A stretch of DNA of 64,000 nt, from positions 1,922,001-1,986,000 of the forward strand of contig NZ_JQLQ01000002.1 of NCBI RefSeq assembly GCF_000744285.1, read 5' to 3'. Shown here one piece after another: positions 16,657-25,236 of this stretch. Positions within the stretch are counted from its first letter, which is position 1. Every line of letters starts with the position of its first letter. Origin of the DNA: Carnobacterium pleistocenium FTR1 (GTDB taxonomy: Bacteria; Bacillota; Bacilli; Lactobacillales; Carnobacteriaceae). The translations under genes and the position numbers were made by a program. Under the pieces are notes generated by a model, which ran no database searches, was not told where the DNA came from, and saw nothing but the letters and a program-made list of their open reading frames with translations.

Positions 16657-19284
16657 TTAAATTTCTTCAAATGCTTCAATGATGATTTGTTTTAGTTCAC
16701 TAATTAAAGGTTGTTTCGGATTTGCTGTTGTACATTGATCTTCAAAAGCTAATTCAGCTAAATGATCAACTGTATCATGTAATGTTTCAGAACTTAATCC
16801 TTGACCTTTCAAACTCATAGTAATTCCAACATCTTTACCTAAATTATTGATTTCTTGGACTAAAGATTCTACTAACTCTTCTGTAGTATTCCCTTTAAAT
16901 CCCATAAATCTAGCTATTTCAGCATAATCTTCATGTGCGTGGAAGTATTCGTATTTTGGAAATAAAGCATGTTTTGCAGGATCTTTAGCATTATACCGAA
17001 CGACATGAGGCAACAATATTGCATTAGTGCGTCCATGAGGAATATTATAAGCAGCTCCAATTTTATGAGCAATCGAATGGTTGATACCTAAGAACGCATT
17101 TGCAAATGCCATTCCAGCCATTGTTGACGCATTATGCATTTTTTCACGAGACTCTTCTGTAGCATATTCATAAGATGTGCGTAGATTTTCAAATACAAGT
17201 TTGACTGCTTGAAGGCTTAGACCTTTTGTGTAATCACTGGCCATAACGGAAACATATGATTCAATCGCATGCGTTAAAACATCCATCCCTGTATCAGCTG
17301 TTACAGATTTTGGCACACTCATCACAAACTGTGGATCGATTATTGCAACATCAGGAGTCAATGCATAGTCTGCTAATGGGTATTTCACATGAGTTTCACT
17401 ATCTGTTATAACTGCAAATGGTGTAACTTCTGATCCTGTACCAGAGGTAGTTGGTATGCAGACAAATTGTGTTTTTGTTAGATTGGGAATCTTATACGTT
17501 CTTTTTCGAATATCTAAAAATTTCTGTTTAGCTCCAAAGAAAATCGTTTCAGGTTTTTCATAAAACAACCACATTCCTTTAGCAGCATCCATTGCTGAAC
17601 CACCACCAATGGCAATAATGGTGTCTGGTTGGAAATGAATCATTGCTTCTGTTCCTGCTTTAACAGTATCAGTAGATGGATTTGGTTCAACATCTGAAAA
17701 GATTTCAACTTGAACTTTATTTTTTCGTTTCATTAACTCTTGTGTAACCTTATCTGCATAGCCAAATTTCACCATGCCTGGATCACATACTAGAAATACG
17801 CGTTCAATGTCTTCCATTTCTTGTAAATAAGCAAGAGAATTTTTTTCAAAATAAATTTTTGCTGGTAATTTAAACCACTGCATATTATTTCTCCGTTTCG
17901 CAATTGTTTTAATATTCATTAAGTTAATAGCTGTGACATTTTTAGAAATTGAGTTTTTCCCATACGATCCACAACCTAATGTTAATGAAGGAATCATGTT
18001 ATTGTATAAGTCACCTATTCCTCCTTGAGCCGTTGGTGAGTTAACTAAAATACGACAAGCTTTCATTTCTTCCCCAAATTTTTCTGCTAGAGCATCATTT
18101 TGAGTATGAATCGCTGCTGAATGACCTAACCCACCTAATTCTAGCATTTGTTGAGAAAGTTCAAATGCATGTTTAGTAGAATCTGCTTTGATCATAGCTA
18201 GAACTGGAGATAGTTTTTCGCGAGATAATGGATAGTCAGCACCTACGCCGTTTAATTCTACGATAATCATTTTTGTTTCTTTGGGAATTTCTATACCCGC
18301 TAATGCGGCAATTTCATATGGAGATTGTCCTACGATTCCGGGATTAACAGCAATTTTTGCTTCATTCATTACAGCGTTTTCAAATTTTTCTAGTTCATTT
18401 GGTTTAGCAAAATAAATGTTATGTTGTTTGAATTCTTCTTTTATTTCAGTATAAATTTCTTTATCGACAATAATTGCTTGCTCTGAAGCACATATCATCC
18501 CATTATCAAATGTTTTTGAGGCAATAATATCATTTACTGCTCGTTTGATTTTAGCAGATTTCTCGATGTAGCTTGGAACATTTCCTGGTCCAACACCTAG
18601 TGCTGGTTTACCTGTTGAATAAGCCGCTTTAACCATTGCTGAACCTCCGGTTGCTAATACTACAGCAATTCCTGGATGTTGCATCAAGGCGCTGGTTGCT
18701 TCTAAAGAAGGTTTCTCGATCCATTGAATACAATTTTCTGGTGCTCCAGCTTTTATGGCTGCTTTTTTCAATGTATTTGCTGCAGCTATAGAACACTTTT
18801 GAGCACTTGGGTGAAAAGAGAAAATGATTGGGTTACGCGTTTTCAAAGCAATTAACGCTTTGAACATCGTTGTAGACGTTGGATTAGTAACCGGTGTGAC
18901 CCCGCATACTACACCCACCGGAGTAGCTACTTCTATTAAATCTGTTTGGCTATCTCTACTAATGATCCCTACTGTTTTATTATCTTTTATTGAATTCCAA
19001 ATTGATTCTGTTGCAAACATATTTTTGATACATTTATCTTCATAGATTCCTCTACCAGTTTCTTCTACTGCCATTTTAGCTAGAGGCATATGTTGGTCTA
19101 AACCTGCCATCGCCATTTGATGGACAATAAAATCAATTTTCTCTTGATCAAAAGTTTCTAGAATACCTAGAGCTTCTTTTCCTTGATTAACTAAAAGTTC
19201 AATATCATCAGCTACACTAGTTTGATTATTTAAACTATTTTTTTTACCAGTTTTAATTTTTCCCTTAGTATTAACTTCCATCAT
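16657..19284 (-). CDS. adhE: Bifunctional acetaldehyde-CoA/alcohol dehydrogenase
   Basis: An 875-residue fusion that reduces acetyl-CoA to acetaldehyde and then ethanol with two NADH. The N-terminal aldehyde dehydrogenase half (about 1-450) has the catalytic cysteine in FDNGMICASEQ. The C-terminal iron-dependent alcohol dehydrogenase half (about 460-875) has GGGSAMDAAKGMW, GMDVLTHAIE and the metal-ligand region GINHSIAHKIGAAYNIPHG. Length is normal for AdhE, which forms spirosomes. ATG at 19284 follows AGGAGG. A Rex-type operator downstream of the promoter suggests induction at a high NADH/NAD+ ratio. Confidence 0.95.
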   Translation of the reverse strand: MMEVNTKGKIKTGKKNSLNNQTSVADDIELLVNQGKEALGILETFDQEKIDFIVHQMAMAGLDQHMPLAKMAVEETGRGIYEDKCIKNMFATESIWNSIKDNKTVGIISRDSQTDLIEVATPVGVVCGVTPVTNPTSTTMFKALIALKTRNPIIFSFHPSAQKCSIAAANTLKKAAIKAGAPENCIQWIEKPSLEATSALMQHPGIAVVLATGGSAMVKAAYSTGKPALGVGPGNVPSYIEKSAKIKRAVNDIIASKTFDNGMICASEQAIIVDKEIYTEIKEEFKQHNIYFAKPNELEKFENAVMNEAKIAVNPGIVGQSPYEIAALAGIEIPKETKMIIVELNGVGADYPLSREKLSPVLAMIKADSTKHAFELSQQMLELGGLGHSAAIHTQNDALAEKFGEEMKACRILVNSPTAQGGIGDLYNNMIPSLTLGCGSYGKNSISKNVTAINLMNIKTIAKRRNNMQWFKLPAKIYFEKNSLAYLQEMEDIERVFLVCDPGMVKFGYADKVTQELMKRKNKVQVEIFSDVEPNPSTDTVKAGTEAMIHFQPDTIIAIGGGSAMDAAKGMWLFYEKPETIFFGAKQKFLDIRKRTYKIPNLTKTQFVCIPTTSGTGSEVTPFAVITDSETHVKYPLADYALTPDVAIIDPQFVMSVPKSVTADTGMDVLTHAIESYVSVMASDYTKGLSLQAVKLVFENLRTSYEYATEESREKMHNASTMAGMAFANAFLGINHSIAHKIGAAYNIPHGRTNAILLPHVVRYNAKDPAKHALFPKYEYFHAHEDYAEIARFMGFKGNTTEELVESLVQEINNLGKDVGITMSLKGQGLSSETLHDTVDHLAELAFEDQCTTANPKQPLISELKQIIIEAFEEI

Positions 19285-19301
19285 ATTAATTCCTCCTAAT
19301 A

Positions 19302-19350
19302 TTGTTATCTAATTCACAATAAGCATACTCTAATTCCTTTTTTTTGTAAA
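19302..19350 (-). promoter_or_regulatory. adhE promoter with Rex-like operator
   Basis: On the minus strand, TTTACA (19345-19350), a 17-base spacer and TATGCT (19322-19327) form a promoter. TTGTGAATTAGATAACAA (19302-19319) lies immediately downstream. It matches the Rex consensus TTGTGA-N6-TCACAA at 11 of 12 positions and would overlap the transcription start. Confidence 0.75.
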
Positions 19351-19381
19351 GCACTAAATTGAATTTAATTAAAAAATATTT

Positions 19382-19415
19382 AAAACGCCTTTAAACAAAG
19401 GTTTAAAGGCGTTTT
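19382..19415. terminator. Second intergenic hairpin between comN and adhE
   Basis: A perfect 15-base-pair stem (19382-19396 with 19401-19415) has a 4-base loop. A T-run follows on the plus strand and a weaker one on the minus strand. It is probably a back-up terminator insulating adhE from comN. Confidence 0.65.
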
Positions 19416-19481
19416 TTTATTGCAAATAATTAAATTCTATTTATAAAAACAAAATAATAAATTCACATAAAACAGTAAACA

Positions 19482-19515
19482 AAAGGAATCAGAATAATTC
19501 ATCTGATTCCTTTTA
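19482..19515 (-). terminator. Terminator overlapping the comN stop codon
   Basis: A 13-base-pair perfect stem (19482-19494 with 19503-19515) overlaps the TAA of comN, with T-rich sequence after it on the minus strand. Confidence 0.8.
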
Positions 19516-19800
19516 AAATAAATCTTCTAAATTCATATCATCAAGCGATGTAACTTTGTAAACTTGTGCTTCTATTGCAGCATAGTCTAAGTAATGATTA
19601 GGCGTAGTCTTCATAATATCATTAATCTGTTGATAGTAATGAGCTGGGACATTTTTTTTCCAACACATATTTACAATATACTTCCATAGATCTTCTTCAC
19701 CTATTTGATGATATCCCAACTGGTTAAACTCTTGAATTTTTAAATTTAACCAAGGCTCATACTTGGTATAGTAAGTAAAAGATTCATTAATCAAAAGCAC
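19513..19800 (-). CDS. comN: ComN-like post-transcriptional regulator
   Basis: A small protein of up to 95 residues, rich in aromatic residues and ending in an acidic DDMNLEDLF tail. It resembles Bacillus ComN (YrzD), which promotes accumulation of comE mRNA and binds at the division site. The position beside yajC and tgt matches the Bacillus comN-yrbF-tgt neighbourhood, which supports the call. GTG at 19800 sits only about four bases from AAGGAG. TTG at 19794, two codons in, has better spacing of about nine bases and may be the real start. A function in this organism is inferred only. Confidence 0.75.
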   Translation of the reverse strand: MLLINESFTYYTKYEPWLNLKIQEFNQLGYHQIGEEDLWKYIVNMCWKKNVPAHYYQQINDIMKTTPNHYLDYAAIEAQVYKVTSLDDMNLEDLF

Positions 19801-19902
19801 ACACTCCTTCCTTATTCGAAATACCTTATTTCCATTTTTTTGTAATTAATTGCTATAATATTCTAACCAAAAAATTAGTTTTTTAAATACCATTAAAACA
19901 CT

Positions 19903-19942
19903 AAAAAGGATGCCGCCAGTTTTTTCTGATGGCATCCTTTTT
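19903..19942 (-). terminator. Terminator of yajC
   Basis: Arms AAAAAGGATGCC (19903-19914) and GGCATCCTTTTT (19931-19942) pair perfectly, and the stem continues inward imperfectly. It lies 19 bases after the yajC stop. Confidence 0.85.
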
Positions 19943-19961
19943 AAGCAATTGATTATCAATA

Positions 19962-20303
19962 TTAAAGGTCTTCGTCAACTTTTTCATCTGCTGTATGTGA
20001 TGGAGTGTTTGTACCAAGATCTTTTACAGAATTTGAAACGTCTGTAGTTACTACACGAGCAATAGCTTTCTTTTCAAATGTTAAAAAGATTCCATCGCAA
20101 TCTATTACAACAGTATTATTAGTAGTATTCACTTCATCAATAACGCCGTGTAACCCACCTATAGTAACGATTGAATTACCTTTTTTCATAGCGTCAAGCA
20201 TATTTTGTGTTTTTGTAGCAGCCTTTTTTTGTGGACGGATCATCATAAAATACATCAAAGCCATAATCGCAATAAAAGGTAGAAAATTAAGAATTAATTC
20301 CAT
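19962..20303 (-). CDS. yajC: Preprotein translocase subunit YajC
   Basis: A 113-residue protein with one N-terminal membrane helix (residues 3-20, FLPFIAIMALMYFMMI) followed by the hallmark RPQKKAATKTQNML and the beta-rich GNSIVTIGGLHGVIDEV segment. YajC associates with SecDF and the SecYEG channel. The C-terminal tail is acidic and low in complexity. ATG at 20303 follows TGGAGTG. It lies 99 bases downstream of tgt, the common order in Firmicutes, and has its own terminator. Confidence 0.93.
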   Translation of the reverse strand: MELILNFLPFIAIMALMYFMMIRPQKKAATKTQNMLDAMKKGNSIVTIGGLHGVIDEVNTTNNTVVIDCDGIFLTFEKKAIARVVTTDVSNSVKDLGTNTPSHTADEKVDEDL

Positions 20304-20402
20304 TTATTTCACTCCATTCTTCTTTAAAACATCTTTTCATTATATACTTTACCAAAAATTGTGTCTGATTGCTATCTCTTAACCGATAATCTTATAAAAC
20401 CT

Positions 20403-21572
<1,170 letters not shown>

Positions 21573-21620
21573 TTAAATTACTCATTTTCCTAACTGATTT
21601 CAAATTAAATTCAGTAGAAA

Positions 21621-22217
21621 TTAGTTCACTGTTTTTAATATCAGCTCAATCACATCATCCAATTGGATCGTCATAGATTGTTCATCATCTGAATATTCTT
21701 TTCTGGCTTTATCAACTAGAAGGCTCATGATTGCACTATTAAATATAAAAACAATTGTCTCATACTGTTGATCAGTTAATGAACGATCATTTGAACAATC
21801 TTTTAATTTATTACATAGCTTCTGTTGAATATACTCTTGTCTATAGGTAAAAATGGTCTTTGTTTGTTCATTTCCTACCTCTTTAATTGTACCAATAACA
21901 ATTTGACGATGTTTATCGAATATCTTTGCAATAAATTGTCCAGATTGCTTCATTAGATCTGTCGTATTATTAAAACTTTGAGAGAAAAACTCATCTACTT
22001 CTTTAGTGATTTGTTTAGTATGCTGCTTGAACGCCGTATCCATTAGAACTTGTTTGGATTGAAAATTTTTAAAGATAGTTGTCTCATTGACTTCGGCTTT
22101 TTGTGCAATCATTTTAGTTGTGGTACTTTTATATCCAACATGAGAAACTAAATCTAATGCTGCATCAATAATGCGTTGTTGCGTATTTGTTACTGCTTCC
22201 TCGTTTACGTTTTCCAC
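21621..22217 (-). CDS. TetR/AcrR family transcriptional regulator
   Basis: A 198-residue one-component regulator. The N-terminal helix-turn-helix covers residues 10-60 (TTTKMIAQKAEVNETTIFKNF). The remaining helical ligand-binding domain is not similar to any branch I can name. GTG at 22217 follows GGAGGT at eight bases. It is a monocistronic gene between tgt and a long non-coding gap. TetR proteins often control an adjacent gene, but no transporter or enzyme gene lies beside it, so the target is unknown. Confidence 0.85.
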   Translation of the reverse strand: MENVNEEAVTNTQQRIIDAALDLVSHVGYKSTTTKMIAQKAEVNETTIFKNFQSKQVLMDTAFKQHTKQITKEVDEFFSQSFNNTTDLMKQSGQFIAKIFDKHRQIVIGTIKEVGNEQTKTIFTYRQEYIQQKLCNKLKDCSNDRSLTDQQYETIVFIFNSAIMSLLVDKARKEYSDDEQSMTIQLDDVIELILKTVN

Positions 22218-22331
22218 TTACTTAAACCTCCAAATTCAACATCTTTTAAAACAAGTACGTGCTCACTAATACTACAGTTTATCACACTATTTTAAGAAAA
22301 TAAAACTTTTTTTAAATTTCAAGTCACTTGA

Positions 22332-22361
22332 TTGGTAAACGCTTTCTATAAATGGTATATT
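22332..22361 (+). promoter_or_regulatory. Candidate plus-strand promoter for an untranslated RNA
   Basis: TTGGTA (22332-22337), an 18-base spacer and TATATT (22356-22361) preceded by TG one base upstream (extended -10, 22353-22354) form a promoter. It predicts a start near 22368, where the closing stem of the candidate RNA begins. No coding gene follows on this strand. Confidence 0.5.
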
Positions 22362-22367
22362 ATAGGT

Positions 22368-22656
22368 GGATAGAGAGATGCTTATAGAAGTGAATTAGTC
22401 GAATTTCTTTAGTGTTTAGATTCAGAAAAAACATTTAAAATCAACATTCTGTTTTGAGTTACCAGATTCACTGTCCCAGATATTTGAAAAACGCTTCAGA
22501 TTAGTAACAGTTTAAAAAAGTAGTAAAGAACCTGTATGTCGTTTTTAAAAGAAGTTCAAATCAAAAGTTTCGTTTTTTAACGATTCGCTGATTCACTCCT
22601 ATCCTCTCTAAAAACCAATAGAAGTTGGCCTAAAAAGCCAACTTCTATTTTTTATT
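22368..22656 (+). ncRNA. Candidate structured small RNA of unknown family
   Basis: The 5' segment GGATAG (22368-22373) pairs with CTATCC (22599-22604). Nested inside, 22389-22404 pairs with 22583-22597 over 15 base pairs with one bulged T and one G-U pair (AGTGAATTAG/CTGATTCACT and CGAAT/ATTCG). A further AAAAACG/CGTTTTT stem lies at 22487-22493/22540-22546, with ACAG/CTGT inside it. A strong terminator follows at once. No open reading frame of useful length exists here. I checked for features of tmRNA, RNase P, SRP RNA, 6S RNA and T-box leaders and recognised none. Confidence 0.5.
22617..22656 (+). terminator. Terminator of the candidate small RNA
   Basis: ATAGAAGTTGGC and GCCAACTTCTAT form a 12-base-pair perfect stem with a 7-base loop, followed by TTTTTTATTTT on the plus strand. 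The minus-strand T-tract is weaker, so plus-strand termination is favoured. Confidence 0.8.
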
Positions 22657-22862
22657 TTATTCAGATAAATAGAATATCTCTAATGCTAAAGAACCGATAT
22701 TCTTCATCGCTAATATTGTTTAGTTAAATGGAAATCGGTTGAGAAAGCATCTACAATTTTAAATTTATAACCGGGAAAAATAAAGATATCTGTCTATTTC
22801 TAAAAGAAGTGACCATACCCTTATTTACTTTTTAATAACAACAATTCAATATGTCTGCCCGA
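22657..22862. other. Intergenic tail before ruvB with a two-part inverted repeat
   Basis: ATGCT (22683-22687) pairs with AGCAT (22746-22750), and AACCGAT (22692-22698) with ATCGGTT (22734-22740), giving an interrupted stem. No T-tract follows. It lies after the ruvB stop on the minus strand and may be 3' untranslated structure. I see nothing else here. Confidence 0.3.
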
Positions 22863-23876
22863 CTAGTCTGTGTAATTAATAGGATAACCTAAGTGAGTAT
22901 AGCCTAAATGTGTTACGATTCTTCCACGCGGTGTTCGTTGAAGGAAGCCCGCTTGTAGTAAGAACGGTTCAACCATATCTTCAATTGTTTCAATTTCTTC
23001 TCCAATGTTAGCTGCAATCGTAGATAGGCCAACCGGTCCACCGTTATAATTTTCGATCATCGTTTTCAATAGTTTTTGATCAACAAAATCAAGTCCTTCT
23101 TGATCGATCCGCAACATCGCTAATGCTTCATCTGCTATTTCTTTTTTTATCATTCCATTAGATCGTACTTGCGCGTAATCTCTTACACGTTTTAATAAAC
23201 GATTGGCTACACGAGGCGTTCCTCTTGAACGTCTAGCAATTTCAATTGCACCTGATTCGATTATCTCAGTATTAAAGATATCAGCTGAACGCAAAACAAT
23301 ATCGCTCAACTCCTCTACTGTGTAGTATTCCATGTGCGATACAATACCAAACCGATCTCTTAAGGGTGCAGATAATAGTCCAGCTCTTGTAGTTGCGCCC
23401 ACAAGAGTAAATGGAGGCAATGGAAAATGAACTGGATGTGCAGTTGGCCCTTGTCCCACAATGATATCTACAAAATAATCTTCCATGGCAGAGTACAACA
23501 TCTCTTCAACAAGTCTTGGCATTCGATGGATTTCATCAATAAAAAGAACATCTCCAGCTTCTAACTCACTCAATAAAGCAACTAAATCTCCAGCTTTCTC
23601 GATTGCAGGACCACTAGTCGTTCGTATAGCCACCTCCATTTCATTTGAAATAACCATTGCCATAGTTGTTTTTCCTAATCCAGGAGGACCGTAAAGCAAG
23701 ACATGATCTAATGCTTCTTCGCGATTTTTCGCTGCTTCTATATAGATAGATAATTCTTTTTTTACTTTTTCTTGACCAATATATTCTTTTAAATAATGCG
23801 GACGCAAAGATTTTTCTAATGAAATTTCTTCTGTTGTACTGCTATCACCAGAAATAATACGTTCATCTAAATCCAT
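22863..23876 (-). CDS. ruvB: Holliday junction branch migration ATPase RuvB
   Basis: A 337-residue AAA+ motor. Walker [10 protein letters not shown] is near residue 64, Walker [10 protein letters not shown] near 112, sensor 1 VGATTRAG near 163, and the arginine-finger region near SAPLRDRFG. The C-terminal winged helix has [12 protein letters not shown]. Hexamers drive branch migration with RuvA during recombinational repair. It follows ruvA by 34 bases. RuvC is absent, as expected in Firmicutes, where RecU resolves junctions. No obvious LexA box was noted upstream of ruvA. Confidence 0.96.
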   Translation of the reverse strand: MDLDERIISGDSSTTEEISLEKSLRPHYLKEYIGQEKVKKELSIYIEAAKNREEALDHVLLYGPPGLGKTTMAMVISNEMEVAIRTTSGPAIEKAGDLVALLSELEAGDVLFIDEIHRMPRLVEEMLYSAMEDYFVDIIVGQGPTAHPVHFPLPPFTLVGATTRAGLLSAPLRDRFGIVSHMEYYTVEELSDIVLRSADIFNTEIIESGAIEIARRSRGTPRVANRLLKRVRDYAQVRSNGMIKKEIADEALAMLRIDQEGLDFVDQKLLKTMIENYNGGPVGLSTIAANIGEEIETIEDMVEPFLLQAGFLQRTPRGRIVTHLGYTHLGYPINYTD

Positions 23877-23910
23877 TATTTTTCACCACTTTTCTTATTT
23901 GCTTGATTGC

Positions 23911-24525
23911 TTATTTTTTCATCAATAATCGCAAGGCTTCTCTTAAATAAGCATCTGTCGATTCTTTATTCAATTTACGGATTTGAGGTTCAATTTTTTT
24001 GATTTCTTTTGCACTGTACCCTAGAGCTTCTAAGGCTTCAATTGCTTCAGTGACATGACTATAATTAGTTGGCAAAACTAACTCTTGTTGATAGTCAGCC
24101 GTATTTTCAACATGAGTATGCGTTAAATCGGCTAATTTCCCTTTTAAATCTAATACAATTTGTGCGGCGGTCTTTTTACCCACTCCTGGAAATTTAGTTA
24201 AGTAAGCTGCATCTTCATTTTCAATTGCTTGTACTAAACCTTGATGATTATCATTTGCTAAAATAGCCAAACCACTTTTTGGACCTATTCCTGAAACACT
24301 AAGCAATTTTAAATACAATTGTTTTTCATCGTAATCTTTGAAACCGTATAGCGTAATGGCGTCTTCTCGAACTGCTTGATGAATATAAATGGTTACTTCC
24401 TCATTTAATTTATTTGAAAAACGGAAAGGATTAGCAATAAATAATTGATACCCTATTCCATTTGTTTCAAGGACAATGTAAGCAGGATTAATAAATACCA
24501 CTATTCCTTTAATGTATTCATACAT
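23911..24525 (-). CDS. ruvA: Holliday junction DNA helicase subunit RuvA
   Basis: A 204-residue tetrameric junction-binding protein. An N-terminal OB fold (MYEYIKGIVVFINPAYIVLE) is followed by helix-hairpin-helix motifs LLSVSGIGPKSGLAIL and FPGVGKKTAAQIVLDLK around residues 70-125, and a C-terminal domain III (EALEALGYSAKEIKKI) that contacts RuvB. I chose ATG at 24525 because GGAG precedes it at about nine bases and the family starts with M-Y/F-x-Y-I-K-G. An upstream in-frame start at 24543 would overlap that site. Confidence 0.95.
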   Translation of the reverse strand: MYEYIKGIVVFINPAYIVLETNGIGYQLFIANPFRFSNKLNEEVTIYIHQAVREDAITLYGFKDYDEKQLYLKLLSVSGIGPKSGLAILANDNHQGLVQAIENEDAAYLTKFPGVGKKTAAQIVLDLKGKLADLTHTHVENTADYQQELVLPTNYSHVTEAIEALEALGYSAKEIKKIEPQIRKLNKESTDAYLREALRLLMKK

Positions 24526-24644
24526 ATTATTTTCTCCATTCACTCATTCTATCATTTTACTAGGCGGAAAAAGGCACACCTGTTCGCTTTTCATTTTACC
24601 ACATTTGCCTAATAAAAAGGAGTTGCTTCCAAAAAAAAGACTAT

Positions 24645-24696
24645 GTAAAAAAACAATAAGCACTCTTTAGCTAGTCAAACAGCTAAAGAGTGCTTA
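24645..24696 (-). terminator. Terminator of msrB
   Basis: A perfect 16-base-pair stem (24657-24672 with 24681-24696) has an 8-base loop, followed on the minus strand by TTGTTTTTTT. It lies 20 bases after the msrB stop. Confidence 0.92.
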
Positions 24697-24716
24697 TCAA
24701 ATTTCACAAAAATAAA

Positions 24717-25154
24717 TCATGCAAATAATTTATGGTAACTGCTATAACCTTCTTCGTCTAACTTATCAACCGGCACAAATCTTAATGCTGCTGAATTGAT
24801 ACAGTAACGTAGACCACCTTTAGCTTGAGGACCATCTGTAAAAATATGTCCTAGATGAGAGTCTGATTCTGAGCTTCTTACCTCAGTACGGCGCATGCCA
24901 AATTTGGTATCCATTTTTTCGATAACTTCTTTTTCTTCTATCGGTTTTGTAAAAGACGGCCAACCGCACCCTGCATCATACTTATCGTTTGAAGAAAATA
25001 GTGGTTTTCCACTTACAACATCTACAAAAATACCATCCTCATAAAAATCATCATATTCTCCTGTAAATGGACGTTCAGTAGCTGCATTTTGAGTTACTTC
25101 AAATTGAATATCTGTAAGTTTATTTTTCAATTCTTTTTTATCATAGCTAGTCAT
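24717..25154 (-). CDS. msrB: Peptide-methionine (R)-S-oxide reductase MsrB
   Basis: A 145-residue repair enzyme that reduces methionine R-sulfoxide in proteins. The family blocks are present: DAGCGWPSF near residue 60, [10 protein letters not shown] near 100 and the catalytic cysteine in [12 protein letters not shown] near 118. The paired CxxC zinc sites of other MsrB proteins are absent. The cysteine in GCGWPSF may serve as resolving residue; that is an inference. ATG at 25154 follows AAGGAGG at a good distance and is preferred over the upstream in-frame start at 25181. It is not linked to the MsrA-like gene at 57.5 kb. Confidence 0.93.
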   Translation of the reverse strand: MTSYDKKELKNKLTDIQFEVTQNAATERPFTGEYDDFYEDGIFVDVVSGKPLFSSNDKYDAGCGWPSFTKPIEEKEVIEKMDTKFGMRRTEVRSSESDSHLGHIFTDGPQAKGGLRYCINSAALRFVPVDKLDEEGYSSYHKLFA

Positions 25155-25236
25155 GAAAATCCTCCTTTTTGTATCTATCATATATTTTACACTTTTTGTT
25201 ATGTTGCTTCAATTTATTGAATCTCATTTAAGAAAT

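Noticed and set aside
22378-22398. Six-codon ORF at the 5' end of the candidate RNA (ATG after GAGAG)
   Set aside because: Too short to support, and the segment is part of the predicted stem.
22368-22656. 6S RNA, tmRNA, RNase P or SRP RNA
   Set aside because: None of the conserved core sequences of these RNAs is visible; only the general closed-stem shape is similar to 6S RNA.
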